Part shown: positions 46,679 through 58,136 of the stretch, piece after piece | How the letters are laid out: every line of letters begins with the position of its first letter | Numbering within the stretch: position 1 is the first letter of the stretch | Assembly (NCBI GenBank): GCA_011799875.1 | Contig: CM022303.1 | Span: 295,256,362 to 295,320,361 of the forward strand | Direction of reading: 5' to 3' | DNA length: 64,000 nucleotides | Source of the DNA: Thinopyrum elongatum | Lineage: Eukaryota > Streptophyta > Magnoliopsida > Poales > Poaceae | Program-made: the position numbers and the translations under genes | The notes under the pieces: model-generated | What the model was told of the DNA's origin: nothing | Database searches by the model: none | The model's input: only the letters and a program-made list of their open reading frames with translations

Positions 46679-47907
46679 AAACTTAAATATCTCAGAATCC
46701 AGAAGGGAAATAAAACTATAAAAAGAAGAACTACAAGAGATAACCGAAGCAAAACTAAAGCATGTATCGAAGTAAATTACACGAATAGAATGCATTGAAG
46801 GTAAACTTGAGTAACAGAGGTGACCAAAGGTGCTCGATGACGACAAGGTATTTGTTCGACCAGTTCGTTCTTCTGCACAAGGACTACGTCTGGTTGGAGG
46901 GGCTGTGACTTAACACGGCAGATAAACTCTTTTCACCCTATTCTCCTCGACAATCGATTCGTCAACCGATGCCGATCACTCGTGGTAGATACTTGAAGGC
47001 GATCTCCAAACCTTTACAGACTTCTTCTTCTAGAACTACAATCACTCTTGGTCTCTGGAGAAATTGACACCTAACCGTCTAGAGAGTTTGCAGCTCTCAA
47101 GAGTAATAGGCGGAGCGTACTAAACTTAGATTCCAGTGATGCTGAACCACTATCTAATTCTTCGGCTCTAGGGTTTTTCTCTCAGTGGATTTTAAACTCA
47201 AATCGATCAGAGAGGGGGTTGCTCAACAATCTTCTCAGAATCAAACAGAGCAGCCACCGGACAAACCGGCGCAGGGTGGCTATTTATAGCCGCAGCAATC
47301 CCAGAAGGGAAATGACCATTTTCGACACGAGGTCCAGCCAATGGCCAATCGACACGTTCACAACGATCGGATTTTGGAGGAACGGTAACATTACTTGAGG
47401 AACAAGTAATGCTAACTCCTCGGTCCGAGGCAAATCTCTCCCAGCGAAGAAGATCACAGTATCTTGCTGACAAGTATTTGCTCGGAGCACAAAGAGATTT
47501 CTCTCACAGCTTACATAGGATTTGGGTTTAGCATCGGAGAATCAAAACTTCGAACGCTACACCCCTCTTAATAGTACGGTGGTCCTATGACTCAATGAAA
47601 GAAGATAAACAATGAAATAAATTCTACGTCATCACTTCTTCTTCATTCTTCCTCGAACGCAGTCATTTGCCTCGGACAAGCACCAAACAAATTGCTTTGA
47701 CTTCAGCAATTTTTAGGGGTCACTCTTGATAGATTTATATTCGGTGATAACCTTCACTGCTGCGCAGGGAGATTATATTCGTCGTTTGCATCAAACTCCT
47801 CGATACATCAGGGACCTGTTACTCTGTGTGCACTAGCAAACACATAAGTCCCATACTGTTTATGTCAACAAACTCCAAAACATAAGGGGCCTATCATTGC
47901 ACCAACA
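46679..47907 (-). repeat. 5' LTR of the Sirevirus, outer fragment
   Basis: 1229 bp continuation of the LTR begun at 32,029. It ends (minus-strand start) TGTTGGTGC at 47,907. Confidence 0.9.
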
Positions 47908-48010
47908 GAACCTGTCCTACATACTCCCCATCCAGCCATCCATGTCTCTCTCTTCTAGTAGTAAATTAAGCCGACGCGGGCGGGGGAGGGGGAGGGCTGT
48001 CCGACTCCGT

Positions 48011-48035
48011 GGGGGGGGGGGGGGGGGGGGGGGGG
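48011..48035 (+). repeat. Poly-G homopolymer (25 bases)
   Basis: A run of 25 G follows GACTCCGT. It is close to a G-rich stretch (GGGCGGGGGAGGGGGAGGG) at about 47,977-47,996. Confidence 0.9.
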
Positions 48036-48060
48036 AGTTTGCCTACCGTTGGTTTGCTCT

Positions 48061-48200
48061 CAACTGTGGTCCCACAAGCGAGCGAAAACGCAAGGCGAAG
48101 TGCATTCCATTCGGTGAGCGACGTGCAGGGTCCACTGTGTCGGGTGCAATGAGAACGCGACAAGAGTGATGTACACCGTCCGTTCCTTATGAACTAGCAT
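48061..48200 (+). repeat. Dispersed ~140 bp repeat, copy 2 of 3
   Basis: Diverged relative of 8,411-8,556 (GTGGTCCCACAAGCGAGC, CCACTGTGTCGGGTGCAATG, TGTACACCGTCCGTTCC). Confidence 0.4.
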
Positions 48201-48210
48201 ACTTCGATTA

Positions 48211-48360
48211 CTCCTTTTTTTGAACACAGTACAGATGCAAGCGCTCATACATGCGTGCATACACTCACCCCTATGAACGTACACACGCACACTCTGCCCC
48301 TATGAGCACCTTCGAGAGACTGAGCCGGCAATCTTGAGATTTACGAAGTCACCGCCTCGT
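48211..48360 (-). mobile_element. Short retroposon tail (SINE/LINE type)
   Basis: On the minus strand it ends GCTTGCATCTGTACTGTGTTC followed by A7. Its body (GGTGACTTCGTAAATCTCAA, TCATAGGGG, GAGTGTATG) is familiar from many Triticeae loci. It resembles the Au-type SINE tail, but I cannot define the 5' end or a target duplication. Confidence 0.5.
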
Positions 48361-48663
48361 CGTCAACAGGAACGGTGGGGAGGTCCGGACATCTGCCACG
48401 TGAAACTCCGAAACTTTGGTCCCATCCCACGCCACAACTTTCCAGGCTCCAACTGTCCGGGTTTGCAAACTCCGCACAGTCAAAAGTGATTGACCGGTCG
48501 TCACCGGAACCACTATTCACACCAGAACCTTCGCTGCTCGGCCTACGCTAGCTACTTGCCGGCCGGTCACCACTGCCCCAGAACCACACCTCCTCTCTAG
48601 CCCATTCCCCCACCTTTCGACCCCCTAGCCCGCATCAGCCGTCCCCTAGTTCGCCAGAAAGCC

Positions 48664-49401
48664 ATGGTGTGCCGCAAGATCACGTACTACAAGATGCTGA
48701 TGCCGGAGCGCTGCGCAGAAATTGCAGCGGCGGTCGGTGCCACAGACCTCCGTTCCCAAGCTCGCTTTGCGGTGGGCCAATCCTCGAGTTCTCTGGAGCT
48801 AAGCTTCGAGGAGGAGGAAGCCGATCCAGTGTTCATGTCGGAGGGCGCAGCGCAGAAGGCCCCCGATGCGTATGAGACGATGGACGTCGACTTCGTGCCG
48901 GTGTACGGGTCTCCCATGGTGCAGGCAGACTAGCGGTTCAACCTAGCGATCCTAAAGGAGCACCGGGAGGTGGAGGCTCAACTCGACGCGGAGCACGCGG
49001 ATGCCGCTGCCATCGAGGCCTTCTTGCTGGCAGAACCGGATGTCATGGACATGAACCGGGAGGCGGAGGGTCAACTTGACACGGAGCACGCGGATGCCGC
49101 TGCCATCGAGGCCCTCCTGCTGGCTGAACCGGACGTCCTGGACTTGAACCGGGTGGCAGAGGCTCAACTCGACGCGGAGCGCGCGGATGCCGCTGCCATC
49201 GAGGCCCTCCTGCAGGTGGAACTGAACGCCGTGGACGTGAACCGGGCAGTGCTTGCGTTCATGTAGAGCTCCCACACACTCCGCGTGAACGAGTAGCTGG
49301 AGGCCGAGGACAACCAAGGTGCGGAGACACACGTCGGCAGCTACGGCTAGTTTGTGCCGGCAGCCAAAGACGACGAGGTCGGCTCGTTCCACGAGCAGTG
49401 A
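48664..49401 (+). pseudogene. Unrecognised gene with three 31-residue repeats, broken by four TAG codons
   Basis: The ATG (48,664, context GCCATGG) opens a frame that stays open in one phase to TGA 49,399-49,401 (246 codons), except for four TAG codons at 48,931, 49,264, 49,294 and 49,348. The N-terminal part (MVCRKITYYKMLMPERCAEI) is followed by an acidic serine-rich stretch. Three 93 bp units at 48,970-49,062, 49,063-49,155 and 49,156-49,248 each encode EAQLDAEHADAAAIEA(F/L)LL, then AEPDVxDxNR. I do not recognise the family. The repeats look helical and acidic. Codon use is strongly G/C-ending, like grass genes, and the 5' flank (48,560-48,663) is CT-rich like a leader. A diverged ~140 bp repeat lies on each side. 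All four stops sit where Gln would fit. Confidence 0.6.
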
Positions 49402-49663
49402 TAGTTTTTCTTTATGTTGTTGTTTTTAGGGATCTTTTGCTGTGTAAAAACATATATTGATGCAAGTCTCGCCTGACTTTCATCATTTGGGTCAGTCAAC
49501 CATTTCAGGCTGTTGGATGAATATCCTACGTCTCCTAACCCTTCTTCTTCCCCAACAGACCACCGCATGGGCCGCACAGATCTTCCCCAACAGGCGGTTG
49601 GATAAACATACTGTATGAACGAAAATTAGGTGTCAGCGGTTGGATGGCTGAGTTTGGTTTGAT

Positions 49664-49800
49664 CACATGCGGTACCACGTGTCAGTGAGGGTGCGTTTCC
49701 TTGGTTGGGTTTGCGGCGTGCGGGACCGACTGTGTGAGGGTGTGGTGTGACCGCGACAGGCATGCGTAAGTGTACCTCCTTTTCATTTTGAACTTGTAAT
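49664..49800 (+). repeat. Dispersed ~140 bp repeat, copy 3 of 3
   Basis: The closer relative of copy 1: TGCGGTACCACGTGTCAGTG, GGGACCGACTGTGTGAGGG and TGTACCTCCTTTTCATTTTG are shared with few changes. Confidence 0.5.
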
Positions 49801-49907
49801 AACATCTGGTTTGCGAGGGTGAGTGACTTCGATTTTAGTACGTACTGTGTTACTAGCAAGATGCCGGTGCATTGCACGGAACATCAAGATGCATTTTTTT
49901 ATAAAAC

Positions 49908-51686
49908 TGTTGGGGAACGTTGCATGGAAAACAAAAAAAATTCTACGCACACGCAAGATCTATCAAGGAGATGCATAGCAATGAGAGGGGAGAGTGTGTC
50001 TACGTACCCTCGTAGACCGTAAGCGGAAGCGTTTGACAACGCAGTTGATGTAGTCGAACTTTCTTCGCGATGCAACCGATCGAGTATCGAACGTACGGCA
50101 CCTCCGCGTTCAGCACACGTTCAGCTCGGTGACGTCCGCGCCTTCTTGATCCAGCAAGACGGCGAGGTAGTGGATGAGTTCCGGCAGCACGATGGCGTGG
50201 TGACGGTGACGATGTAGTTATCTCCGCAGGGCTTCGCCTAAGCACTACGAAAATATGACCGGGGGTGTAAACGGTGGAGGGGGGGCGCCGCACACGGCTA
50301 AGACAATTGTCTGTTATGTGCTAGGCGCCTCCCTCCCACATATATATAGGTGGGGGGAGGAGGGAGTAGCCAGGAGGCGCCCCCAAGTAGGCCGAATCCT
50401 ACTTGGGGTGCCTTCCCAAGTGGCGCCCCCCTGCCATATTTGGAGTGCGGGGAAAGGCAGGGGAGGGTGGCGCCCCCCCTTTCCTTTCTCCCATGAGAGG
50501 GAAAGGCAGGAGGGGCTAGCCCTCCCCCTTTTCCTTCCCTAGGGCCGGCCAGCCAAGGGAGGAGGCGCACCAGCCCCCTTGTGGGCTGGTTTGTCCCCTC
50601 CTTTTGCCCATAAGGCCCATAACTTGCCCGGGGGGGGGGGGGGTGCCCGGAACCCCTTCCGGTGACCCGATTCCTTCCCGGTACGTCCCGAAACACTTCC
50701 GGTGTCCAAATACCATCGTCCTATATATCAATCTTTACCTCTCGACCATTTCGAGACTCCCCGTCATGTCCGTGATCTCATTTGGGACTCCGAACAACAT
50801 TCGGCCACCAAAACATATAACTCATATAACACTATATCGTCAACGAACGTTAAGCGTGCAGACCCTACGGGTTCGAGAACTATGTAGACATGACCGAGAC
50901 ACCTCTCCGGTCAATAACCAATAGCGGAACCTGGATGCCCATATTGGTTCCTACATATTCTATGAAGATATTTATCGGTCGAACCGTTATGACAACATAC
51001 GTAATTCCCTTTGTCCATCGGTATGTTACTTGCCCGAGATTCGATCGTCGGTATCTCTATACCTAGTTCAATCTCGTTACCGGCAAGTCTCTTTACTCGT
51101 TCCGTAATACATCACCTCGTAACTAACTCCTTAGTCATTTGCTTGCAAGCTTATGATGTGTATTACCGAGAGGGCTCAGAGATACCTCTCCGATACTCGG
51201 GGTGACAAATCCTAATCTCGATCTATGCCAACTCAACAAACACATTCGGAGATACCTGTAGAGCATCTTTATGATCACCCAGTTACATTGTGACGTTTGA
51301 TAGCACACAAGGTCCTCCGGTATCCGGGAGTTGCATAATCTCATAGTCAAACGAATATGTATTTGACATGAAGAAAGCAATAGCACTAAATTGAACGATC
51401 AATATGCTAAGCTAACGGATGGGTCTTGTCCATCACATCATTCTCCTAATGATGTGATCCCGTTATCAAATGACAACACATGTCCATGGTTAGGAAACCT
51501 TAACCATCTTTGATTAACGAGCTAGTCTAGTAGAGGCTTACTAGGGACACAGTATTTGTTTATGTATTCACACATGTATTTAAGTTTTTGATCAATACAA
51601 TTCTAGCATGAATAATAAACCTTTATCATGAATAAGGAAATATAAAATAACAACTTTATTATTGCCTCTAGGGCATATTTCCTTCA
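49908..51686 (-). mobile_element. Solo LTR of an Angela/BARE-like Copia element
   Basis: 1779 bp, TG..CA, flanked by perfect AAAAC duplications (49,903-49,907 and 51,687-51,691). The minus-strand start TGAAGGAAATATGCCCTAGA and the end AACGTTCCCCAACA match the well-known wheat/barley Angela/WIS/BARE LTR type. No internal domain is attached. A solo LTR forms when the two LTRs of one element recombine and delete the interior. A G run near 50,630-50,642 is part of the LTR. Confidence 0.92.
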
Positions 51687-51892
51687 AAAACACCTATTGT
51701 GATTGACCCATGTGGGACTAATCCCATGTGAAAAAACTAATGATATCTCGAGAAAGAGGAGAGATAAGGTGAGGAGGAGTGGGGCGTGGTGGTGATTGGT
51801 GGTCGGACTGAGCGGAGGCATGGGGATGGACGACGCTGGCAGTGGCCACCATGCTAGATTGTTCCAAAGGCTTCCTTTTTTAATTGTGTCAG

Positions 51893-52692
51893 TCTTCTTC
51901 TTGAAGATCCATCAGCTTTAGTCTTCTTCTTGAAGATCCATTTATTCTCTATGGCTTGCCGGTCATCGGGCAAATCCACCAAAGTCCACACTTTGTTCTA
52001 ATACATGGATCCTATCTCAGATTTCATGGCCTCAAGCCATCTGTCGGAATCTGGGCTCATCATAGCTTCTTCATAGTTCGTAGGTTCGCCTTGGTCTAGT
52101 AACATGACTTCCAGAACAGGATTACCATACCACTCTGGTGCAGATCGTGTTCTGGTTGACCTACGAGGTTCTGTAGTAACTTGATCTGAAGTTTCATGAT
52201 CATCATCATTAGCTTCCTCTCTAGTTGGTGCAGGCATCACGGGAACGGTTTTCTCTGATGTGCTACCTTCCAATTCAAGAGAAGGTACAACTACCTCATA
52301 AAGTTCTACTTTCCTCCTACTCACTTCTTTTGAGAGAAACTCCTTCTCTAGAAAGGACCCATTCTTAGCAACAAAGATCTTGCCTTTGGATCTGTGGTAG
52401 AAGGTATACCAATAGTTTCTTTCGGGTATCTATGAAGACGCACTTCTCCGCTTTGGGTTCGAGCTTATCAGGCTGAAGCCTTTTGACATAAGCATTGCAT
52501 CCCCAAACTTTAAGAAATGACAGCTTAGGTTTCTTGCCAAACCATAGTTCATACGGTGTCGTCTCAACAGATTTAGACGGTGCCCTATTTAACGTGAATG
52601 CGGCTGTCTCTAATGCATAACCCCAAAATTATAGTGGTAAATCGGTAAGAGACATCATAGAACGCATCATATCTAATAAAGTATGGTTACGA
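51893..52692 (-). pseudogene. Copia pol fragment (integrase tail to RT start)
   Basis: The minus-strand protein reads LSFLKVWGCNAYVKRL, then KCVFIGYPKETIGYTFYH. A linker follows (RRSTRTRSAPEWYGNPVLE) and the RT start (EPTNYEEAMMSPDSDRWLEA, then NKWIFKKKT). This is the Angela/BARE-type Copia pol. TAG at 51,998-52,000 and a stop near 52,634 break it. Its 5' side is cut exactly by the CACTA end at 52,693. Its 3' side stops near 51,893, with a duplicated GTCTTCTTCTTGAAGATCCA. The remaining halves of pol are not in the window. Confidence 0.8.
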
Positions 52693-53099
52693 CACTACAA
52701 AAAAAACCACTTCCGTGTTGATACGTGTTTGTCACAGTAGGTCACGTTTTCTGTCATGCATGTACATCCATGACGATTTTATGACAGAATCAAGATAGTC
52801 ATACCTGTGCTGTCGTAGAAGTGTTCCATGACAATGCCAAAATTATCATCACGGAAGTGTCCACTTCCATGATGATAAATGGCGCGTCATGGAAGTGTTT
52901 TCGTCAAGGGTAACCGACACGTGGCATCCACCGTAACGGGTCGCCGTTAAGCTATCGAGTTCCGGTTTGGATCCAATAACCCATTAACAGCCCCGACCAA
53001 TGGGGATTTTCCACGTGTAAAATTCTCATTCGCCGGAGGATCCATGTGTCGGCTCAGCGTTGGGACAGATGGCATTCACTCATTGTACGGGAGGCGCCT

Positions 53100-54110
53100 A
53101 TGATACGTTGGCACGTGGCAAGGCCCAACAGTGGCCCATTTAGGTGAAAGAGGCCGGCCTAGTCAAAATTAGCAGGCCGGCCCATATAGGGCCTACTTGT
53201 GTCTGGTCCATTTAAGCCCACGGCCCATACGAGATGTGCCAATTCGGCCCGTCAACAGCCCGTTAACTATTTGACACCATTGCAGCCCATCGTCAGTTCG
53301 AGCCCGTTAACAGCCCGCTATATATTTGGGCTCAATATCGGCCCCATGTGGTTTCGGCCTGTTAACGGCCCATTCAAGGGATGGGCCAATTTTCAGGATG
53401 TACGTCTTTCGGCCTTTTAGCGACCCATTTAAATGTTGGGCCAATTTCCAGCCCGGTGTGTCTTTCAGCCCGTTAACGGCCCATAAATGAGTTGGGCCAT
53501 TTGCAGTCGGACCTGAGTTTTGGCCTCTTAACGGCCCATGCTCTTCATGACCAATACCAGCCCGGTTTCTCTTTCGGCCTGCTAAAGGCCCACAACACAG
53601 TTGGGCCATATAAAGTCCGACCTGACATTCGGCCTCTTAGCGGCCCATGCTCTTCATGGTCCAGTACGAGCCCGTTGTCTCTTTTGGCCTGCTAAAGGCC
53701 CAAAATACAGGTGGGCCATATATAGCCCGACCTTAGTATCGGCCTGTTAACGACCCGTGAAGTCGAATGGGCCCACTTATTGCCCGCTTCGATGTCGGCC
53801 TGTTAACGGCCCGGGAGGTAACAGGGCCAAGCATTGACTGTTGGCTCGTTTCAATTATAGCGGCCCAATAGTGCTTTAGACATGTTTACGGCCCATTAAC
53901 TTAATGGGCCCGCTAAAGTTCGAACATGTCAGTAGGCCCAATTAGATAACATCAATTCCGGCCCAGCTATAATTTGAGCCCATTACGACGAGCAATTATG
54001 GACAGGACAAAAACCGATCAATCAAAGGCCTATGAGAATTTTGGCCCATGCGAGCCCATTAGGGAAGCCCATTAAGGGCAGTGGGCCGCTTCCTTCATAT
54101 AGGGCCCACG
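53100..54110. repeat. CACTA subterminal array rich in GGCCCA/TGGGCC
   Basis: I count about 27 GGCCCA or TGGGCC words in 1 kb, in loose ~60 bp units (CGGCCTGTTAACGGCCCAT, then AGTTGGGCCA). TGGGCC is the plant site II motif bound by TCP factors. In CACTA elements such arrays are thought to bind the element's own protein. Either reading is inference. Confidence 0.7.
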
Positions 54111-54298
54111 ACTGTTCGTGCTAACTAATAATTTCACTACTTTTTTGCCTTCCTAGCGACCAGTTAGCTGGAATGCGAGGCGCGCTAAGCAAACGTACGT
54201 CATACAAGGAAAAACGTTGCACATCCAGCATATATTACAGGAAATTACATCCACTTGGCAATCAAAGATTGATGCCAGTGCAAATAAATGAGCAGAAC

Positions 54299-57200
54299 TT
54301 AATGATCTACAACCTCACAATCTGCAACCTCAGCGTGGATGACGCCCATAAGCATGTGAGCAAGTTCTTCCTTCTTTGCTACACTGTCTCTGAAAACATT
54401 GATCAGTTGTTATTGCGCAAGAATGTGCACCTCTGATTCCTCCACGATTTCCATGATTGCTTCAGCCAGTAATTCGTTCACAAACATACATTTTTTCCGT
54501 TGGATTCGAGACAGAGGAAACTCAACAGATTCAGATGGCGATTTTGGCAGGCTTGTATTATTGATAGTGGAGAGTGTCTCGACCACTGCATCATAACATA
54601 AATTAGGAGGGGAACCGAACAGATTAATCAAGAGTTATTGCCATATTACCTGGCCTAGATTTATTTGAAAGAAACAATGGGGTTGCCTTGCTGTTTGCAG
54701 AGTTTGTCTTCTTATCTTCAGCAGCCTGCACCAAATTAACACACTAGCATTGCTATCATTGTCCAGGTCAGATAATAGGAAAGCAACATTGACACAACGA
54801 ACATTTGGGCAACCAGACCACACCAGCCTACACCAAATTAACACAATATGGCACAACTATCATCATCCAGGTAAGGTAATAGGAAAGAAACATTGACACA
54901 ATGAATGATTGGGCAACCAGAACAGCACTACAAGTGCATGATATGAGATAGTACACTCATGCAGCTCAGTATGCAAAACTACCAGGCAGTTTTCCTTACA
55001 AAAATCAACATTTTCGCCTTTAATTATACATTTTGCAACAAGTAAATTTAGATCAGATAAAGGTTGGATTCACACCGATTAACAAAATATATGTTGATGT
55101 AAAAAATTTAGTGATATACAACAGGTACTTACATCAGCATTGGAGCACAGAGAATTCCCGCAAGATACTTTCCTCGAACACGATCCCAGTTTAGAAAGTC
55201 TTCTATCCTTTAAGTTTATTTTCTAAAAGAGAGATGGGTAAGAAACATGTAGAAAATATGATCTGAATGCTATAAAATTTCATGATGTGAGGATACGCAC
55301 ACTCTTTTTAGACTGGAGTTGACAAATTTTTGCTGGACTGGAGTGGACTAGTTCTTTGTCCACTTGAATCTGCTTATTATCAGTAGGAGTTGGGTTTCTC
55401 TGTGCTGGAGAAGTATCTATGAACACTGGTGTTGGTTTACTATCTCCTGGCGTTTTGATCTTTTGCAAAGACCTTGTTTGTAACCCTTCAGATTCTAACA
55501 TAGCCGTCTTCCCCTTGCATGCCTTATATAGAAGAATGGTGCTTCAGTTATAAAACATGCTATGGCAGAGAGATGGAATAGGTAGTAAAGAATAGAAAGG
55601 CATGACATATTGACATGTATTCCCTCCATCCGAAAATAAATGGATGTGTCTAGGCGTATTTCAGTTCTAGATACATCCATTTTTATCCATTTCTGCGACA
55701 TGTAATCCGGACAAAGGGAGTATGGTGTAAGAGCTAGGGATACGACAGCACAACAGAGTAAAAAAACACTAGCTGAATGTAAAACTGTATGATAGCGGAA
55801 TACATACAGAAAAACACTAAGGCAACATATACGTGTATGATTGGGAAACTAAGATGGCATTGCGACAGACCACTAGAACAACACTTCAATGTAAAAGAAA
55901 TATGGTATGGTAGACAGATGAAGTACATACTGATGAATAATAATGCATAAGATATTCAGAAGCATGATGTCCAAACTAAGCAGATGGCATTGCGACAGAG
56001 TAGAATGACAGTACTTGAATTTGAAAACATGTTATCATGAATGGAATAGGTACTGAAAAACAGGAAGGCATGAAATATTTACATGCATGATCAGCAGGCT
56101 AAGCACATGGCATTGCAACAGAGTAGATGCACTCCAGGACATTATATGCATGTTGTACCCATATCACGGGCCAAGTTAGAGCAAGGACCTTGTGGGGTGA
56201 ATAGGATTCGGCATCTTTCTGCAAGTCTTCTGAAGAACTGCCTTTACATGTTCCATCATATTGGGTATCATTGACGCCAAGTTTGTTGGCCGTTACATTG
56301 CTCCGTGAGGTTCTTGTGGATATATCAGTGTGTGCAATTATATCTGACATGCATGGAAGACAACTAGTAGTTAGATTTATGTAATGAGTGCTAGTAGGAG
56401 ACGACATAAATAGTAGGACTGGGCTTAACTAGCAGCAACAGGTCTCAAAAACTAAAGGTAGAACACAGATGAAAGCTACAGAATATGTATCGTTTGTACT
56501 TGAGATCAACTAGATGGCACACAAAAGTATTAAAGGACAACATAGGTAATACTAGAAGTGGTATAATCACCAGCCTGTGGGATAACATTGGCTGATGGAT
56601 GATAACTATGGAACAACGTTACCTAAAGAACAAGTCTCTTATCTGAACTATGGAACAACGTTAACTCCTGAACAAGACTCTTAAGAGATCAGCATGAATA
56701 TACAGTGGAATGTGATAATCTATTTTCCATGCTTAGATGAATAACAAAGCCATAAATGTTGCACATAAGTAAGATGAGGGTACAACCTATCTGGCCGCCA
56801 TCCATAGGAGTGAGCATCATGTGCTGACTTGTCAATGGCCCTGCAGTTGTTGTGGCTGTCCATGTCGGGCACGCACATTCGATGCAGGGAACTGTTGAGT
56901 GGGGACTATAGCTCCCTTCTGGTGTATGCTTCCCTTGTTGGAGCAGTTGCGGTGAGAAGGAAGACGGTGTGGCTGAAGATGCAGAAATTGCAAAATGTTA
57001 AGAACGACGCATATGTCTGATCTGAAGAAATACCCTAAGAGATCAACAGTAAGGTACAAGAGTGGTCACACGTCTGTTGAATGAAAACTAAATTGGGGTC
57101 GCACGATTTTATTTTATTTTGGTACTGTCCGATCTACGCCGGATGGCTTGATGGCCGTCTTGTGCCTCCCGGCTGACACTGTTCAGAATCTTCCCAGAAG

Positions 57201-58010
57201 AGCCAGCGACCACCGGCAGAGCAGCTTGCCTCCGCCGTCCCTGGCCACGAGAGCTCCGACCAAAACCCCGCTCCCCGCCCCACCGCACTGCCGTGGTTGC
57301 GCCGCCCCCGGCTAATCCACAAAGACTCGCCGTCATCCAGATCCGGCGGTGGCAGTACCTTCAATCCATGCAACTCTAAGATAGCCACCTAAGCGCTGCT
57401 TCCGCGGTGAACTTGTGCCCCCGCACCCTTATGTTAGACACCAGCCAACCGGCAGCCTAGGAGCTCCGCCGCCTCGAGGGGTGCTGCTTCCCATTGGGAA
57501 TCGATTGGCCCAGAATAAAAATTCAGACAACTGACGCCTAAATAAAGTGATTTAAGATGAGTGTATGACCTATCTTGCGGCCCGGTGAAGTAGGCAACTC
57601 CAGCTGCCGAGTCGGTGAGGCCGGCACGATTGCGGTGGCTACCGGCGGCAAGAAAGCAGAGATGTCGCGACGGTCGACGGCTACGGGGAAGTAGCGCCGG
57701 GGCCCTGGATGCATCTGAAGTTGGAGCCGCTCCGACGCCGTGCATAACGACGGGGGTGAATCGGCTCCAATACGGTTCACGCGGCCGTCGTCGAGGCAGC
57801 TCCGCCAGCACGGAGTAAGAGGCACACGGCCCAGTGCACGACAGCAAACGGACAACGTCTCCGGCATTGGGGAGGAGGGCGGCGGTGAATTTGGTGCGGT
57901 GGGGGCACCATGGAGGAGGGGCTGAGGTTTCACGGCTGGGGAGAAGGGAGCTTCCGGGGAGAAGGTGATTTGGCGCCCATGATGTATGAATGGGGAATTG
58001 GGAGGGGGAA
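54299..58010 (-). pseudogene. Accessory (TNPA-position) gene of the Jorge-like CACTA, decayed
   Basis: Minus-strand exon pieces share one style. The start region near 58,010 reads MVPPPNSPFIHHG and is Pro-rich (55-60% GC). A middle piece lies at 55,280-55,501 (MLESEGLQTRSLQKIKTPGD). The C-terminal piece at 54,410-54,631 (FVNELLAEAIMEIVEESEVH) continues past a TAA (54,407-54,409) to an end at 54,299-54,301 (VFRDSVAKKEELAHMLM). Much of 55.5-57 kb looks like introns. CACTA elements usually make a second DNA-binding product beside the transposase. No transposase domain is visible here, so that role is suggested by position only. Exon joins are not certain. Confidence 0.5.
55620..55720 (+). mobile_element. 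Stowaway MITE (101 bp)
   Basis: TA (55,618-55,619), then TTCCCTCCATCCGAAAATAA .. CCGGACAAAGGGAG, then TA (55,721-55,722). The interior pairs with itself (ATGGATGTGTCTAG against CTAGATACATCCAT). Tc1/mariner-type MITE inside the CACTA gene region. Confidence 0.85.
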
Positions 58011-58136
58011 CCATGTCTTACGGACGCATTTGTCTGAAATGTGGGGGGAGTTACAGTTCTACCCCTGCCTTTAGGTTTCTGGCTTGGGTCTGTGTACTGA
58101 ATGTCGGGGATAGTAGAGTAACTTTGCTTCTCCCAA

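Larger units (their letters stand above)
11859..47907 (-). mobile_element. Copia LTR retrotransposon of the Sirevirus (Maximus-like) lineage, with nested insertions
   Basis: The element reads on the minus strand. Its 5' LTR (32,029-32,090 plus 46,679-47,907) and 3' LTR (11,859-13,159) begin TGTTGGTGC and end CCTACA. The primer binding site TGGTATCAGAGC (initiator tRNA-Met type) abuts the 5' LTR. The flanking 5 bp are GAATC (11,854-11,858) and GAACC (47,908-47,912), a target duplication with one change. Coding order is gag, protease, integrase, reverse transcriptase, RNase H, then a separate env-like frame. A large gag, an env-like frame after pol and several polypurine tracts are features of Sireviruses. 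Without its two insertions the element would be about 12 kb. It was later split by a Tat-lineage Gypsy and by a 14.6 kb Gypsy derivative. Confidence 0.88.

Noticed and set aside
48973..49392. 146-codon minus-strand frame (48,952-49,392) opposite the repeat gene
   Set aside because: It is the antisense shadow of the three 93 bp repeats. The plus frame has the better start context and a consistent phase.
51700..51890. Possible internal domain belonging to the solo LTR
   Set aside because: The AAAAC duplication closes the insertion at 51,687. The sequence beyond has no primer site or gag.
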